DNA of 5,020 nt. Origin: CAYWNK01 sp047639615. Its GTDB lineage: Bacteria > Planctomycetota > UBA1135 > GCA-002686595. Numbering within the stretch: the first letter of the stretch is position 1; every line of letters begins with the position of its first letter. Below the pieces are notes generated by a model that ran no database searches, had not been told where the DNA came from, and was given only the letters and a program-made list of their open reading frames with translations. The DNA lies in contig JBLIOL010000365.1 in the NCBI GenBank assembly GCA_047639615.1, forward strand, positions 1 through 5,020, written 5' to 3'. Shown here one piece after another: positions 4,930 through 5,020 of the stretch. A program made the position numbers and the translations under genes.

Positions 4930-5020
4930 ATGTACGAAGAACTCACTGGCGAGAAGGACCGCTTCTTCTCACGTCTTGCATCCCTTCCCGGTATTCACCC
5001 GATGCCCTCCGTGGGTGATT
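4930..5020 (+). CDS. N-terminus of a protein resembling the C-terminal subdomain of HisC-type aminotransferases (partial)
   Basis: Thirty codons are visible before the window ends: MYEELTGEKDRF, FSRLASLPGI, then HPMPSVGD. The pattern 'E+xRF...L..LPG....PS..(N/D)' is typical of the small C-terminal subdomain of histidinol-phosphate aminotransferase (HisC) and related class I/II PLP enzymes, where it normally follows some 250 residues of PLP-binding domain. Here it begins directly after an excellent Shine-Dalgarno and ATG. Either this is a stand-alone subdomain protein, a different family sharing the motif, or a gene whose upstream portion has been lost. The frame is open upstream to 4756 but that sequence (VIVIEAGWGPRF, SSTNAGGP) lacks the PLP-lysine region. 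The gene is divergent from thrB across a 279-bp spacer. Recognition rests on a short stretch. Confidence 0.6.
   Translation, partial: MYEELTGEKDRFFSRLASLPGIHPMPSVGD

Overview
This is a GC-rich bacterial window with four recognisable genes plus the start of a fifth. The best taxonomic clue is the secreted metalloprotease: its last ~130 residues match, from memory, a C-terminal domain that recurs in secreted proteins of large-genome Planctomycetota (a Cys-x4-PNS-x-G opening, then GGSQG-x-LCLG, then a G-x-TW-x-FQ-x-W-x-RD block). Planctomycetota is therefore the working guess. Weak or absent Shine-Dalgarno sequences in front of most genes fit it but do not prove it.

Layout: 1-141 (+) is the 3' end of a MoaB/Mog-type molybdopterin biosynthesis gene. 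213-1973 (+) is a PTS Enzyme I-like protein that keeps its phosphorylatable histidine but has lost several PEP- and Mg-site residues. A perfect 9-bp hairpin at 1955-1979 lies where this gene converges with 2008-3390 (-), a secreted M43/pappalysin-like zinc metalloprotease. 3391-3702 has no gene. It holds two GC-rich hairpins in the protease leader and a 198-bp element (3484-3681) with 25-bp imperfect terminal inverted repeats and an exact 9-bp target duplication, which looks like a MITE-type non-autonomous transposable element. 3703-4650 (-) is homoserine kinase (thrB). 4651-4929 is a divergent intergenic region carrying a long imperfect hairpin whose G.U pair favours the + strand transcript, a second small hairpin and a strong AGGAGG. 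At 4930 (+) a gene starts whose first 30 residues resemble the C-terminal subdomain of HisC-type aminotransferases; it runs off the window.

The genes do not form one obvious pathway: cofactor biosynthesis, PTS-type phosphotransfer, secreted proteolysis and threonine synthesis. The moaB and Enzyme I genes are codirectional (71-nt gap) and may be co-transcribed. thrB and the protease share a strand but are separated by the inserted element. Removing the element and one target copy would leave a 105-bp spacer. The most unusual items are the MITE-like insertion, the degenerate Enzyme I active site, and the structured leader before the aminotransferase-like start.
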